Positions 43,987-53,962 of a stretch of DNA of 64,000 nt are shown here, piece by piece. A model generated the notes under the pieces. The model had not been told where the DNA came from, ran no database searches, and worked only from the letters and a program-made list of their open reading frames with translations. The stretch covers positions 1,507,001-1,571,000 of the forward strand of contig NZ_AP019749.1 in the NCBI RefSeq assembly GCF_006740045.1, in the 5' to 3' direction. Numbering within the stretch: position 1 is the first letter of the stretch; each line of letters starts with the position of its first letter. Source of the DNA: Comamonas terrigena NBRC 13299. GTDB taxonomy: Bacteria; Pseudomonadota; Gammaproteobacteria; Burkholderiales; Burkholderiaceae_C. A program made the position numbers and the translations under genes.

Positions 43987-44997
43987 TCAGTCCAGGCTGA
44001 TATGGCTCTGGCGGATCACCTCGGCAAAGCGCTGGTGCTCGGCGGCAATGAACTGTTCCAGCTGTTTGCGGGTGGCGGGAAAGGGCGTGTAGCCAAAGCT
44101 CTGGAACTTGGCGCGCGCCTCGGGGGTGTCCAGTGCGGCCTGCGCATCCTGGCGGATCTGCTCCGCCACTGCGGGCGGCAGGCCGACCGGGGCCACCAGG
44201 GCGTTCCAGCCCGAGACTTCCAGCCCTTGCGGGCCACCGGATTCCCCCACAGTGGGCACATCCGGAAAATCGGGTGAGCGCTGCGGCGCCGCAATCGCCA
44301 GAAAGCGCAGCTTGCCCGCGCGCTGCAGCGGGCCGGCAGTGGCTGCGCTGCCCAGCGAGAAGTGCAGATCGCCGGTGGACACCGAGGTATAGAGCTGCGA
44401 GGTTTCCTTGAACACCACATGCTGCATGCGGGCGCCGGTGCGGGCGGCCAGCAGTTCGACCCCCAGGTGCACCGGGTTGCCCACCGACCAGGAGCCGTAG
44501 TTCAGCTGGCCCGGACGGGCCAGGGCATCGGCCACCAGCGCGCCCACCGAGGGGTAGGGGCTGTTCTGCGGAACCGTGATGAAAAAATAGGTCTTGAACA
44601 ACGCCATCAGCGGCATGAAGTCGCGCTGCGGGTCGTAGGGCAGTTTTTTGAACAGGCTGGGGTAGGCAGACAGGTGCAGGCCGTCCAGCACGATCAGCGT
44701 GCTGCCGTCCTGTGGAGCGCGCTTGAAGGCATCAATGGCAATGAAGCCGTTGCCGCCGGGGCGGTTCTCCACCACCACCGGCTGGCCCCAGCGGCGCGCC
44801 AGGCCATCAGCCAGCAGGCGGGCCACACCGTCCGGGCCGCCCCCCACGGGGAAGGGGGTGATGATGCGCACCGGTTTGCCAGGGAAGGCAGGGGTGGGCG
44901 GGGCCGCATGGGCCGCAGCAAGCGGCAGCGTGCCCAGAGTTCCCAGCGCCAGGACAGCGCCCAGGGCCCGGCGGGTCTGTGCAAAACGAGAGAGCAT
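43987..44997 (-). CDS. Tripartite tricarboxylate transporter receptor (Bug family)
   Basis: Periplasmic solute-binding protein of 336 aa. It has a signal peptide (residues 1-31, ending AHAA) and the Bug pattern: [101 protein letters not shown] and [19 protein letters not shown]. Ligands are usually carboxylic acids; unknown here. No TctA/TctB membrane genes lie beside it, so it is an orphan receptor, which is common in Comamonadaceae. An earlier in-frame ATG at 45282 would lose the signal peptide. Confidence 0.92.
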   Translation of the reverse strand: MLSRFAQTRRALGAVLALGTLGTLPLAAAHAAPPTPAFPGKPVRIITPFPVGGGPDGVARLLADGLARRWGQPVVVENRPGGNGFIAIDAFKRAPQDGSTLIVLDGLHLSAYPSLFKKLPYDPQRDFMPLMALFKTYFFITVPQNSPYPSVGALVADALARPGQLNYGSWSVGNPVHLGVELLAARTGARMQHVVFKETSQLYTSVSTGDLHFSLGSAATAGPLQRAGKLRFLAIAAPQRSPDFPDVPTVGESGGPQGLEVSGWNALVAPVGLPPAVAEQIRQDAQAALDTPEARAKFQSFGYTPFPATRKQLEQFIAAEHQRFAEVIRQSHISLD

Positions 44998-45220
44998 GGT
45001 GCAGTGCGGTGGCCGCAGGTGGGGCAGCGGCCCGTTCCAAAAATGGGCAGCAGTGTACAAAAGCTGCTGCCGCGCCTGCGGCCTGCCGGCCCTGGTGGGG
45101 GCAAGGGTGTGGGGCGGTCCCAAGGGGCCGCTGCGTGCTAGGCATTTGCCCGCATTGCAGGATGCGGTGCGCAAAGGCCCTGGCGTGGCCGGCTGGCGGC
45201 CGGTACGCGACAATCGGCCC

Positions 45221-45472
45221 ATGACGACCCCCTCTGCGCAGCAACCCCGCAACCCCTTGCACGGCATCACGCTGGAGCGCATCGTGACCGAGCTGGTGGA
45301 CTACTACGGTTGGCCCGGCCTGGGCGACCGCATCCAGCTGCGCTGCTTCAATGTCGATCCCAGCATCACGTCCAGCCTGCGCTTTCTGCGCAAGACGCCC
45401 TGGGCGCGGGAGAAGGTGGAGGGGCTGTACCTGTTCATGTTGCGCGAGCAGCGGCGGTACGGGGAGCGCTGA
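45221..45472 (+). CDS. VF530 family (DUF2132) protein
   Basis: An 83-aa protein: [61 protein letters not shown] is the VF530-like family sequence, a small helical fold proposed to bind DNA. ATG 45221 follows a CCGGTACG-type leader without a clear ribosome site; the frame continuing upstream is not family-like. Single gene divergent from the Bug receptor. Confidence 0.88.
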   Translation: MTTPSAQQPRNPLHGITLERIVTELVDYYGWPGLGDRIQLRCFNVDPSITSSLRFLRKTPWAREKVEGLYLFMLREQRRYGER

Positions 45473-45579
45473 CACCTTCGCTTCTGCGGTGCGGTGGCCG
45501 CTGCTGCACCGGCAGCGTTGTGGCCTCGCAAGCCTGGGGGTGAAGACCGTCTGCGCTGCGGCGCACAACCGCTTCAGGT

Positions 45580-46134
45580 TCAGGCCTTGGGCTTGGCCTG
45601 GAAATGCACAAACTGTGGAAAGTGCTCGGCCACACCGGGGCCGTCAAAGTCCCAGCCTTTGCACTGGCCCAGATAGCGCGGCGGGGTGTCCGGGGCGGTG
45701 GTGAAGGCGCCGACAATGCTCTGGAAGGTGGCGGTGGCCATGCTTTGCAGCAGCTCGCGCATGTGGGTGCAGCCGGCGATGGTGCCCAGGTGCGTCTCGA
45801 TCGACTTGCGCCAGCCGCGTGCCATGCAACTGCCCACCATCTTCTGCATGGCCTCCAGCGCGGCGGGGCAGCCACCCAGGGGGTGGGCATCCATCACGGC
45901 TTCGATGGACTGCACCACCAGCTGGGTGTTGACGGTGACGCGGATCCACATGTGGTGGATGGGGTCGCCTGCCTTGCGTATCCCGGGGCTGTTGACGCGG
46001 GGCACATCGACAGCCTTGGTGTCCAGCAGCTCGCCTTCGATGTCCCACAGCCCGTCCTCACGGACAAAGCTGTTGAAGTGGATGCGGCGGATATGCTGGG
46101 GCGTGCGGGCCACCGTGGGTGCGGACAAAGGCAT
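45580..46134 (-). CDS. DUF2889 family protein
   Basis: A 184-aa protein of unknown function. It shows the family parts: HIRRIHFNSFVREDGLWDIEGELLDTKAVD, HHMWIRVTVNTQLVVQSIEAVMDAHPLGGCPAALEAMQKMVGSCMARGWRKSIETHLGTIAGCTHMRELLQSMATATFQSI. The conserved Cys/His positions suggest a metal or redox role, but nothing is proven. ATG 46134 is used; the frame extends to 46245 but without conservation. It stands before the aldehyde dehydrogenase on the same strand. Confidence 0.85.
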   Translation of the reverse strand: MPLSAPTVARTPQHIRRIHFNSFVREDGLWDIEGELLDTKAVDVPRVNSPGIRKAGDPIHHMWIRVTVNTQLVVQSIEAVMDAHPLGGCPAALEAMQKMVGSCMARGWRKSIETHLGTIAGCTHMRELLQSMATATFQSIVGAFTTAPDTPPRYLGQCKGWDFDGPGVAEHFPQFVHFQAKPKA

Positions 46135-46308
46135 GTGGGGCGTGGATGTCAAAACGCAGCTGCATAGGCCGTGTCTTATGAATTTGATAGCGTGATGGCG
46201 GCTGCTGCGTGCGGATGGCGCACAACAGCCTGATTTGATCTGCATCCTAGCGAAAAAGCCGGCGCCGCGCTGTCCGGTGCGGCTCAGTGTGCTGCAGCGC
46301 CGCGGCGG

Positions 46309-47742
46309 TCAGCCATGGCGGATGGCCACGGTTTTCAGCACCGTGAAGCCGTACAGCGCTTCAAACCCTTTTTCGCGGCCGTGGCCGCTGGATTTGACGC
46401 CGCCAAACGGCAGCTCCACGCCGCCGCCCGCGCCGTAGTTGTTGACGAAGACCTGGCCGCAGCGCAGTGCCCGCGCCATGCGGAACTGGCGCGCGCCGTC
46501 ACGCGTCCACACACCGGCCACCAGACCGAAATCCGTGCCATTGGCCAGGCGGATGGCGTCGGCTTCATCGTCAAACGGCATGGCGGCCAGCACCGGGCCA
46601 AACACCTCTTCCTGCGCCAGGCGGTGGTCGGGTGGCACATCGCGCAGCAGCGTCGGAGCCTGGTAGAAGCCAGATTCGGGTGCTTCTTCCACGATCTGGC
46701 CCTGGGCCACGACCGGAATGCCGGCCACCTGCGCGTCCGACAGAAAGTCCCACACGCGCTGCTGCTGGCTCTGGCGGATCAGCGGGCCGACATCCAGGTC
46801 CATGGCGGCCGGGCCCACGCGCAGTGCAGCAAAGGCTTCGCCCAGCCGTTCGAGCAACGGTTCGTAGATGCTGCGCTGCACCAGCAGGCGCGATCCGGCC
46901 GAGCAGGTCTGGCCGGCGTTCTGCACGATGGCGTTGATGAGCGTGGGGATGGCGGCGTCCAGGTCGGCGTCTTCAAACACGATCTGCGGGCTCTTGCCCC
47001 CCAGCTCCAGCGTGACGGGCACATGGCGCTCGGCCGCAGCCTGCTGGATCAGCGTGCCCACATGGGGACTGCCGGTGAAGCTGAGGTGGTTCACATCCGG
47101 GTGGCGGGCCAGCGCATCGCCTGCCTCGTGGCCGTAGCCGGTGACGATGTTGATGCAGCCGGGCGGAAAGCCGGCCTCGGCTGCCAGCTGGGCCACACGC
47201 AGCACCGAAAGGCAGGCGTCTTCCGCCGGTTTGACCACGCAGGTGTTGCCTGCTGCCAGCGCCGCGCCCACGCAGCGGCCGAAGATCTGCATCGGATAGT
47301 TCCAGGGCACGACATGGCCGGTCACGCCATGGGGCTCGCGCCAGGTCAGCACGCTGTAGCCGTCCTGGTAGGGAATGGTGTCGCCGTGCAGCTTGTCGCA
47401 GGCCCCGGCATAGAACTCGAAGTAGCGCGCCAGCGCCAGGGTGTCGGCCTGGGCCTGCTTGGTGGGCTTGCCGCAGTCGCGCTGCTCCAGTGCCGACAGC
47501 TCCATGCCGTGCTCCAGCACCAGGGCGGACAGGCGGGCCAGCAGGCGTCCGCGCTCGACGGCCGGCGTCTTGCGCCACACGGTCTCGTAGCACTGGCGCG
47601 CCGCAGAGACTGCCGTGGCAATGTCTTCGGCGTTGCCGCGCTGGATGTCTTCAAATGGCTGGCCGTCCGACGGATCAATCACCGCGATCGTGCGGCCGGA
47701 GGTGGACGGGACGGAGGCGTTGGCGATGTAGTGGTAGAGCAT
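46309..47742 (-). CDS. NAD(P)-dependent aldehyde dehydrogenase
   Basis: Oxidises an aldehyde to a carboxylate. The 477-aa product has the Rossmann motif FTGSPHVGT, the catalytic Glu in VTLELGGKSPQIVFED, the catalytic Cys in NAGQTCSAGSRLLVQ and the C-terminal PFGGVKSSGHGREKG, all in order. It resembles ALDHs of the betaine/gamma-aminobutyraldehyde type. ATG 47742 is chosen (the residues before it up to 47811 are not conserved); an ATG two codons earlier is also possible. Followed by the DUF2889 gene on the same strand after 174 bases. Confidence 0.92.
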   Translation of the reverse strand: MLYHYIANASVPSTSGRTIAVIDPSDGQPFEDIQRGNAEDIATAVSAARQCYETVWRKTPAVERGRLLARLSALVLEHGMELSALEQRDCGKPTKQAQADTLALARYFEFYAGACDKLHGDTIPYQDGYSVLTWREPHGVTGHVVPWNYPMQIFGRCVGAALAAGNTCVVKPAEDACLSVLRVAQLAAEAGFPPGCINIVTGYGHEAGDALARHPDVNHLSFTGSPHVGTLIQQAAAERHVPVTLELGGKSPQIVFEDADLDAAIPTLINAIVQNAGQTCSAGSRLLVQRSIYEPLLERLGEAFAALRVGPAAMDLDVGPLIRQSQQQRVWDFLSDAQVAGIPVVAQGQIVEEAPESGFYQAPTLLRDVPPDHRLAQEEVFGPVLAAMPFDDEADAIRLANGTDFGLVAGVWTRDGARQFRMARALRCGQVFVNNYGAGGGVELPFGGVKSSGHGREKGFEALYGFTVLKTVAIRHG

Positions 47743-48049
47743 GCCGGCCATTGTGGCGATCTGCGCGGGCGGCACCAGTCGCACAGCCATCATCGAGTTG
47801 CGCTGCCGCAAAGATGGTGGTCCGGCTGCGCAATCAGGTGCGCCGTTGATTTAGACAGGGAAAGAGCAGGGGGCTATTAATAGTGAAGCGCCTGGGAATT
47901 TCCCGCAGTCGGTGACCGGCCAGAGGCTGCGCGGGATGCCCCCAGTGGACAAATGGTGTCGGGCGCAGGAATATGCGCCGAAGTGAACAAGCGTGCTTTT
48001 TTGATTTTCTCTCACCTTTTCGCTCTGTAGCCCCAGCCGGAGACGCCCC
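47743..48049. other. Divergent intergenic region ALDH/Mpo1-like
   Basis: 307 bases between divergent genes. The half nearer the Mpo1-like gene has T-rich runs (TTTTTTGATTTTCTCTC) and a stem CCCGCAG / CTGCGCGGG near 47898-47932. It holds the two promoters; no gene seen. Confidence 0.4.
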
Positions 48050-48580
48050 ATGAAAACCTTGACCGATCAGCTGTCGCAGTACGCCGACTACCACCGCGAC
48101 CCGCGCAACATCCTGACCCATTTCTTTGGCGTTCCCATGATCCAGCTAGCCGTCGTGATCCTGCTGTCGCGCCCGGCCTGGGACATTGCCGCGCTGGGTG
48201 GGGTGCCGGTGTCGCCCGCCGTGATTGCCGCCATGCTGGCCTGCAGTTACTACCTGCTGCTGGACCTGCGCTACGGGCTGGCCATGGCCGCAGTGCTGGC
48301 CGCCATGCTGGCCGTGGCTGCGCCGCTGGCCCAGCAGGCCACCAGCGTCTGGCTGGTCTGGGGCCTGGGCCTGTTTATGGTGGGCTGGGTGATCCAGTTC
48401 ATCGGTCACTATTACGAAGGGCGCAAGCCGGCTTTCATGGACGACATCGTGGGCCTGCTGATCGGTCCGCTGTTCGTGATGGCCGAAATGGGCTTTGGCC
48501 TGGGCCTGCGCCGCGAGGTGCAGCAGGCCATCGAAGCGCGCAGTGGCCCGGTGCGCCAGCGCCAGGCACAGGCCAACTGA
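48050..48580 (+). CDS. Mpo1-like (DUF962) membrane protein
   Basis: A 176-aa protein with four or five hydrophobic helices. The family hallmarks are YHRDPRNILTHFFGVPMIQ (His15 and His24, the presumed iron ligands) and IQFIGHYYEGRKPAFMDDIVGLLIGPLFVMAE. The yeast homologue Mpo1 is an Fe(II)-dependent dioxygenase that alpha-oxidises 2-hydroxy fatty acids; here the activity is inferred from the conserved His set. A GGAGACGCCCC leader gives a weak ribosome site before ATG 48050. Confidence 0.88.
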   Translation: MKTLTDQLSQYADYHRDPRNILTHFFGVPMIQLAVVILLSRPAWDIAALGGVPVSPAVIAAMLACSYYLLLDLRYGLAMAAVLAAMLAVAAPLAQQATSVWLVWGLGLFMVGWVIQFIGHYYEGRKPAFMDDIVGLLIGPLFVMAEMGFGLGLRREVQQAIEARSGPVRQRQAQAN

Positions 48581-48750
48581 GAGCGGGGGGGAGCAGGGGG
48601 GCACGTCGCCTGATCCGGCGCAGTGCGGCAGGCGCTGTGCCGGGCGGTGCGGATATTCCGTGCGGCTGCAAGAAGCCGGCAAGGGTGAACCCCTAAAATG
48701 CACGGGCTGGCCCCTTGCGGGCTTTTGTTTCAACCCACCCACACAGAACC

Positions 48751-49278
48751 ATGTCTCTGAACAATGTGACCCCCGGCGCCAAGGCCCCTGAAGTCTTCAA
48801 CGTCATCATCGAAATCTCGGCCAACTCCGCTCCCGTTAAGTACGAAGTGGACAAGGAAACCGGCGCCCTGTTCGTGGACCGCTTCATGGGCACGGCCATG
48901 CACTACCCCGTGAACTACGGCTATGTGCCCCAGACCCTGGCCGGCGACGGTGACCCGGTGGACGTGCTGGTGATGACTCCCTTCCCCCTGCCCAGTGGCG
49001 TGGTCGTGCCTTGCCGCGCGATCGGCATCCTGCAGATGGAAGACGAAGGCGGCGTGGACGGCAAGGTGCTGGCGGTGCCCACCCAGAAGCTGCTGCCTTC
49101 CTACGACAAGATCAACCACCTGAGCGATATCCATGAGCTGACCCTGCAGCAGATCGCTCACTTCTTCGAGCACTACAAGGACCTGGAAAAGGGCAAGTGG
49201 GTCAAGGTGCTGGGCTGGAAGGGCGTGGATGTGGCCCACAAGGAAATCACCGACGGCATCGCTGCCTACAAGGGCTGA
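48751..49278 (+). CDS. ppa: Inorganic pyrophosphatase
   Basis: Hexameric Mg-dependent enzyme that hydrolyses pyrophosphate. The 175-aa product shows [65 protein letters not shown] with the catalytic acidic cluster D-G-D-P-V-D-V, and the C-terminal [16 protein letters not shown], typical of the E. coli-type enzyme. ATG 48751 is used; an in-frame GTG at 48715 is not supported. A strong terminator follows the gene. Confidence 0.97.
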   Translation: MSLNNVTPGAKAPEVFNVIIEISANSAPVKYEVDKETGALFVDRFMGTAMHYPVNYGYVPQTLAGDGDPVDVLVMTPFPLPSGVVVPCRAIGILQMEDEGGVDGKVLAVPTQKLLPSYDKINHLSDIHELTLQQIAHFFEHYKDLEKGKWVKVLGWKGVDVAHKEITDGIAAYKG

Positions 49279-49398
49279 TCCGCCGCAGGCGGTATCCCTA
49301 TTGTCAGAATGGTTGGACCGGTCGGCCTTCGCAGGCTGACATTGCCGGCCCCGGCTGCCTGGGTGACAGGCACGCCAAGCTGACACCATCGCCGCGAG

Positions 49399-49433
49399 AA
49401 CGCGCGTTCCTCTTCGGGAATGCGCGTTTTTTT
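49399..49433 (+). terminator. Intrinsic terminator after ppa
   Basis: AACGCGCGTTCC pairs with GGGAATGCGCGTT (one G-T wobble) across a five-base loop and is followed by T7. It lies 121 bases after the ppa stop. Confidence 0.85.
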
Positions 49434-49525
49434 GTAACATCTGTCGGCTCGCCGTTGGTCGGCCTCTGCCGGGGCTTGGTGGTGGGCGGGTGCCGCTGGC
49501 ACTCCTTACAACAAGGAGAGGGCGT

Positions 49526-51340
49526 ATGTTGCGATGGTCTGATATGCGGGTGGGCACCAAGCTGTTTGGTGGTTTTGCCCTGGTCGTGTTCTTGACGCTG
49601 GTGGTAGGTGGGCTGTCGCTGTGGCAGCTCCAGCGGCTGAATGCCGCAATGGAAACGGTCAGCAACCATTCCATGCCCAGCGTGGCGGATACCGGCAATC
49701 TGCGCGGCCAGTGGAACCGCTTTCGCCGCATGGAAGCCGGCATCCTGAATGCCAACAGCCTGCAGGAGGTGCAGAGCATCACCAAGCAGTCCGAAGCGCT
49801 GCTGCAGCTGATTCAGGGCGTGGAAAAGTCCTATGACTCGCTGCCCCGTTCCGAGGCCGAAAAGCAGCTGATGCAGTCCTACCAGCAAAACCGCAGCGCC
49901 TATCTGGACACCCATGCGCAATTCCTGAAGGAGGCGCAGGCCAAGGATTACACCCAGGGCAGCGGGGATCTGTTGCTGGGCGACACCGTCTCCAATCTGT
50001 ATGCCGGCCAGGCGGAGGTGAGCTTTGTGGCTCTGGCCGAGACCGTTGGCAAGCTGATGAAGCACAGCCTGGACGAGGCCGACCGTACCCGCACGGCGGG
50101 CCAGCAGGTCTATGCCGCCGCCTGGTGGTGGGTGGTGGCCGGTATGGCGGCCAGCGTGGTGCTGGCGCTGCTGTGCGCCTGGCTGGTGACACGTGCCGTC
50201 ACGCGGCCGGCATCGCAGGCGGTGCAGGTGGCGCGCCGCATTGCCCAGGGCGACCTGGCGGAGACCGTGCCGCAAGGCGGCAAGGACGAAATGGGTGCGC
50301 TGCTCAATGCCTTGAGCGCCATGCGCGACAGCCTGGGTGAAGTGGTGGAACATGTGCGCCACAACGCGGAATCGGTGGCCACGGCCAGCAGCGAAATTGC
50401 CCAGGGCAACAGCGACCTGTCCAGTCGCACCGAAGAGCAGGCCAGCGCGCTGCAGCAGACCGCGGCGGCCATGGCCCAGCTGGGCTCTACCGTGCGGCAG
50501 AATGCCGAAAGCGCCCGCCAGGCCAACCAGTTGGCGATGAGTGCCTCGACCGTGGCTGTCCAGGGTGGTGAGGTGGTGGGTGAGGTGGTCAGCACCATGC
50601 GCGGCATCAACGACAGCAGCCACAAGATTGCCGACATCATTGGCGTGATCGATGGCATTGCCTTCCAGACGAATATCCTGGCGCTGAACGCCGCCGTGGA
50701 AGCGGCCCGCGCCGGTGAGCAGGGCCGCGGCTTTGCCGTGGTGGCCGGGGAAGTGCGTACGCTGGCCCAGCGCAGTGCCGAAGCGGCCAAGCAGATCAAG
50801 CTGCTGATCGACGAAAGCGTGCAGCGGGTCCAGACCGGCAGCCAACTGGTGGACCGCGCTGGTGCCACCATGACCGAAGTGGTGGGCGCCATCCGCCGCG
50901 TGACCGATCTGGTGGGTGAAATCACGGCGGCCAGTGCCGAGCAAAGCGAAGGCGTGTCCCAGGTGGCCGATGCCATCACCCAGATGGACACCGCCACCCA
51001 GCAGAACGCCGCGCTGGTGGAGGAAAGCGCTGCAGCGGCCGACAGCCTGCAGCGCCAGTCCGGCGATCTGGTGCAGGCCGTGGCACGTTTTCGCACCGCC
51101 GGTGGCGCGCAATGGGCGGCTCCGGTGGCCGCGGTGGCCCCTGTACCGCCGGCCGCTCCGCGCAGCGCTGCTGCACCTGCCATCCCCGTATCTGTTTCTG
51201 CCGAAGCCCCTGCGCCGCAACGGGCCCAGGCCGGCCTCCCATCTGGACCCACTCCCGTGCGTGCCACGTCGGCCAAGGCGGCGCTCCCGACTGCCGCGGC
51301 AACCACGGCCACTGCGGACGACGAGTGGGAGCAGTTCTAA
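49526..51340 (+). CDS. Methyl-accepting chemotaxis protein
   Basis: Membrane chemoreceptor of 604 aa. It has TM1 (about 11-34), a periplasmic four-helix-like ligand domain (about 35-195), TM2 (about 196-220), HAMP ([26 protein letters not shown]), then the methylation helices and the signalling tip (about 380-420; [49 protein letters not shown]). The last ~70 residues are an Ala/Pro-rich linker ending in EWEQF, a CheR/CheB-tethering type pentapeptide. ATG 49526 has AAGGAG. It shares long near-identical DNA with the second MCP downstream. Ligand unknown. Confidence 0.93.
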   Translation: MLRWSDMRVGTKLFGGFALVVFLTLVVGGLSLWQLQRLNAAMETVSNHSMPSVADTGNLRGQWNRFRRMEAGILNANSLQEVQSITKQSEALLQLIQGVEKSYDSLPRSEAEKQLMQSYQQNRSAYLDTHAQFLKEAQAKDYTQGSGDLLLGDTVSNLYAGQAEVSFVALAETVGKLMKHSLDEADRTRTAGQQVYAAAWWWVVAGMAASVVLALLCAWLVTRAVTRPASQAVQVARRIAQGDLAETVPQGGKDEMGALLNALSAMRDSLGEVVEHVRHNAESVATASSEIAQGNSDLSSRTEEQASALQQTAAAMAQLGSTVRQNAESARQANQLAMSASTVAVQGGEVVGEVVSTMRGINDSSHKIADIIGVIDGIAFQTNILALNAAVEAARAGEQGRGFAVVAGEVRTLAQRSAEAAKQIKLLIDESVQRVQTGSQLVDRAGATMTEVVGAIRRVTDLVGEITAASAEQSEGVSQVADAITQMDTATQQNAALVEESAAAADSLQRQSGDLVQAVARFRTAGGAQWAAPVAAVAPVPPAAPRSAAAPAIPVSVSAEAPAPQRAQAGLPSGPTPVRATSAKAALPTAAATTATADDEWEQF

Positions 51341-51655
51341 CGCCTTTTCCGCACTGCACCGCTCCGGCCAGCCGCGTTGCGTGCATCCATGTCTGAATGG
51401 CCACAAAGCAGGCCGTTCCTCCACCCCATGCCACCGCCCCGGTGCATGGGGGTTTTTTGTGGGCCGGTCTGGAGGCGCGCTGTGCCTGCCTGTTCTGTGG
51501 CGCAGGGAGGCTCTGCCGTCCGGCCCTGGGCGCAGGACGGGCGGGCTGCTGCGGCAGCTTGCTGGCACGCTCCCTGCATTAGCCTGCGGTATATGGGCCT
51601 GGTGCGGGTGTCGGCATGTTCAGGACCGTTTGGCCGCAGGCCGGGGAGGGTAAAG
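51341..51655. other. Intergenic region between MCP and cheW
   Basis: 315 bases. A strong terminator lies at 51424-51458. The rest is GC-rich without a credible gene; a cheW promoter is expected in the last 150 bases but was not identified. Confidence 0.5.
51424..51458 (+). terminator. Intrinsic terminator after the first MCP
   Basis: CCCCATGC-CACCG pairs with CGGTGCATGGGG (one bulged C) and is followed by a T6 run. It isolates the first MCP from cheW. Confidence 0.85.
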
Positions 51656-52147
51656 ATGACGCAGCACCATGCCGCCAGCAGCGGCTTTTCCGAGTGCCTG
51701 ACCTTTCGCCTGGGCAAAGAGGAGTACGGCATCGACATCCTGCGGGTGCAGGAGATCCGTTCCTATGAAACGCCCACCCGCATCGCCCACGCCCCGGCGT
51801 TCATCAAAGGGGTGATCGATCTGCGCGGTGTGATTGTGCCCATCGTGGACCTGCGCCTCAAGCTGGCCTGTGCCAGCTCCGAGTACACGCCGTTCACGGT
51901 GGTGATCATCCTGAATGTGGCCCAGTCGATGATGGGCGTGGTGGTGGATGCCGTGGCCGACGTGGTGCAGATCCCGCACGAGGCGCTGCGACCCGCGCCG
52001 CAGTTCCAGGATTCGTCCCAGGTGGATGGGGCTTTCATCAAGGGCATTGCCAAGGTGGGCGAGCGCATGTTGATCGTGGTGGACATCGCCGCCATGCTGA
52101 CAGCGCAGGACATGGGCGTGTTGCGCACGGCAGCGCACGCGGCCTGA
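51656..52147 (+). CDS. cheW: Chemotaxis coupling protein CheW
   Basis: Adaptor between chemoreceptors and the kinase CheA. The 163-aa product has the paired beta-barrel layout: [57 protein letters not shown] and [31 protein letters not shown] leader precedes ATG 51656; the frame upstream is unsupported. It stands between the two MCP genes. No cheA or flagellar genes are in the window, so this is probably an accessory copy. Confidence 0.93.
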   Translation: MTQHHAASSGFSECLTFRLGKEEYGIDILRVQEIRSYETPTRIAHAPAFIKGVIDLRGVIVPIVDLRLKLACASSEYTPFTVVIILNVAQSMMGVVVDAVADVVQIPHEALRPAPQFQDSSQVDGAFIKGIAKVGERMLIVVDIAAMLTAQDMGVLRTAAHAA

Positions 52148-52226
52148 AGCGCCGGTCGGCCCATCAACATTGGCATGGTGCGCCGCAGCACCGTCATGGA
52201 ATGGGATACACAACAGGGAGGGAAAC

Positions 52227-53909
52227 ATGCAGAACTGGAAGATATCAACGCGGCTGGCCGCAGCATTCGGGATGCTGGTGGTCTTGCTGCTGGGTGTGGC
52301 CGGCGCGGCGCTGCTGCAGCTGTCGACACTGAACGCTGTCACCAAACAGATCACCAGCAACAACCTGATCAGTGTGGAGCTGATCAACAAGCTGGGGGCT
52401 CACATCATCGAGGCGCGCTTGCTGGAGCTGCGCCATGTGTACAACGAGAGCCCGGAATACAAGGCCAGCATCGAGCAGCAGATGACCAAGCTGCAGGGCG
52501 ACATGGATGACATCAAGGCCAGATATGCACCGCTGGTGGATTCCCCGGCCGAACGCAGCGCCTACGAAACCCTGCTGGCCCAGCGCAAGGAATATGTGGT
52601 GCTGATGGAGCGGCTGTTTCGGCTGTCGCGCAGCGGGGAGAGCGACAAGGCCCGCGAGTTCATGAACGGCGAGTCGCTCCAGCTCTACAACGCCTCGTCG
52701 GCCACGCTGGACACGCTGCTCGAAATCAATACCAACGATGCCAACAGTGAGTCGCGCAAGGCCGATGCCGCTTTTTCCAACGGCGTATGGGTGATGGGTG
52801 TGGCCGTGCTGCTGGCGCTGGCACTGTCCGTGACTGCGGGTCTCTGGATCACCCGTTCCATCCGCACACCGCTGCAGCGTGCCGTGGCCCTGGCCGACAG
52901 GGTGGCGGGCGGCGATCTGAGCAGCCGCATCGAGGTGCACACCACCGACGAGCTGGGCCAACTGTTCTCCGCCTTGCAGCGCATGCAGTCCAGTCTGGCA
53001 GAGACGGTCAGGGCAGTGCGCCGCAATGCCGAAGGCGTGGCCTCCGCCAGCAGCCAGATCGCCAACGGCAATGCCGATCTGTCCAGCCGCACCGAAGAGC
53101 AGGCCAGCTCGCTGGAAGAAACAGCGGCCTCCATGGAAGAGCTGGGCTCCACCGTGCGCCTGAATGCGGAGAATGCCCGCGAAGCCAACCAGCTGGCCCG
53201 CACGGCGGCCGATGTGGCGGTGCACGGCGGCGATGTGGTGGGCGAGGTGGTGACCACCATGCGCGGCATCAATGACAGCAGCCGCAAGATCGCCGACATC
53301 GTGGGGGTGATCGACTCCATTGCCTTCCAGACGAATATCCTGGCGCTGAACGCCGCCGTGGAAGCGGCCCGTGCTGGCGAGCAAGGCCGCGGTTTTGCCG
53401 TGGTGGCCAGCGAGGTGCGCTCGCTTGCCAGCCGCAGTGCCGCAGCGGCCAAGGAGATTGCGGCGCTGATTTCCGAAAGCGTGGGCCGGGTGGAGCAGGG
53501 CACGGTACTGGTCGACAAGGCCGGAAACACCATGGCCGAGGTGGTGGACTCCATCCAGAAGGTGACCGCCATCGTGGGCGAGATCAGCACCGCCAGCGCT
53601 GAACAGAGCCAGGGCGTGACCCAGGTGGGCGAGGCTGTGTCACAGATGGACACCGTCACCCAGCAGAATGCCGCCCTGGTGGAGGAAAGCGCCGCTGCGG
53701 CCGACAGTCTGCGCCGCCAGGCCCAGGAGCTGCTGCAGGCGGTGGAGGTCTTCCGCCTGTCCGACAGTGAAGTGCACCATGGCGCTTCCAGCGCATCGGT
53801 GGCCTTCGCGGCAGTGCCGGCGCAGCCGCCCAGTGTGGGATCGCGGGGGCGTGTGCTGGGGCTGCGCAAGAAGACCGCTGCCATGGCAGTGGCCACCGAC
53901 GTGTTCTGA
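52227..53909 (+). CDS. Methyl-accepting chemotaxis protein
   Basis: A 560-aa chemoreceptor with TM1 (about 11-32), a short periplasmic sensor domain of the 4HB type (about 35-180; [24 protein letters not shown]), TM2 (about 186-208), HAMP ([30 protein letters not shown]) and a signalling domain ([54 protein letters not shown]). Unlike its neighbour it ends in VATDVF without a tethering pentapeptide. ATG 52227 has a GGGAGG site 9 bases upstream. The signalling domains of the two MCPs share a 54-base exact identity. Confidence 0.93.
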   Translation: MQNWKISTRLAAAFGMLVVLLLGVAGAALLQLSTLNAVTKQITSNNLISVELINKLGAHIIEARLLELRHVYNESPEYKASIEQQMTKLQGDMDDIKARYAPLVDSPAERSAYETLLAQRKEYVVLMERLFRLSRSGESDKAREFMNGESLQLYNASSATLDTLLEINTNDANSESRKADAAFSNGVWVMGVAVLLALALSVTAGLWITRSIRTPLQRAVALADRVAGGDLSSRIEVHTTDELGQLFSALQRMQSSLAETVRAVRRNAEGVASASSQIANGNADLSSRTEEQASSLEETAASMEELGSTVRLNAENAREANQLARTAADVAVHGGDVVGEVVTTMRGINDSSRKIADIVGVIDSIAFQTNILALNAAVEAARAGEQGRGFAVVASEVRSLASRSAAAAKEIAALISESVGRVEQGTVLVDKAGNTMAEVVDSIQKVTAIVGEISTASAEQSQGVTQVGEAVSQMDTVTQQNAALVEESAAAADSLRRQAQELLQAVEVFRLSDSEVHHGASSASVAFAAVPAQPPSVGSRGRVLGLRKKTAAMAVATDVF

Positions 53910-53962
53910 ACGCCTGGGCCCGCAGTGGGCCCCGCCAACGTCCCTGGGCGTCCCTGGAGACT

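Noticed and set aside
53919..53935. GGGCCC repeat after the second MCP as a terminator
   Set aside because: Short palindromic GGGCCC copies with no T run; not convincing.
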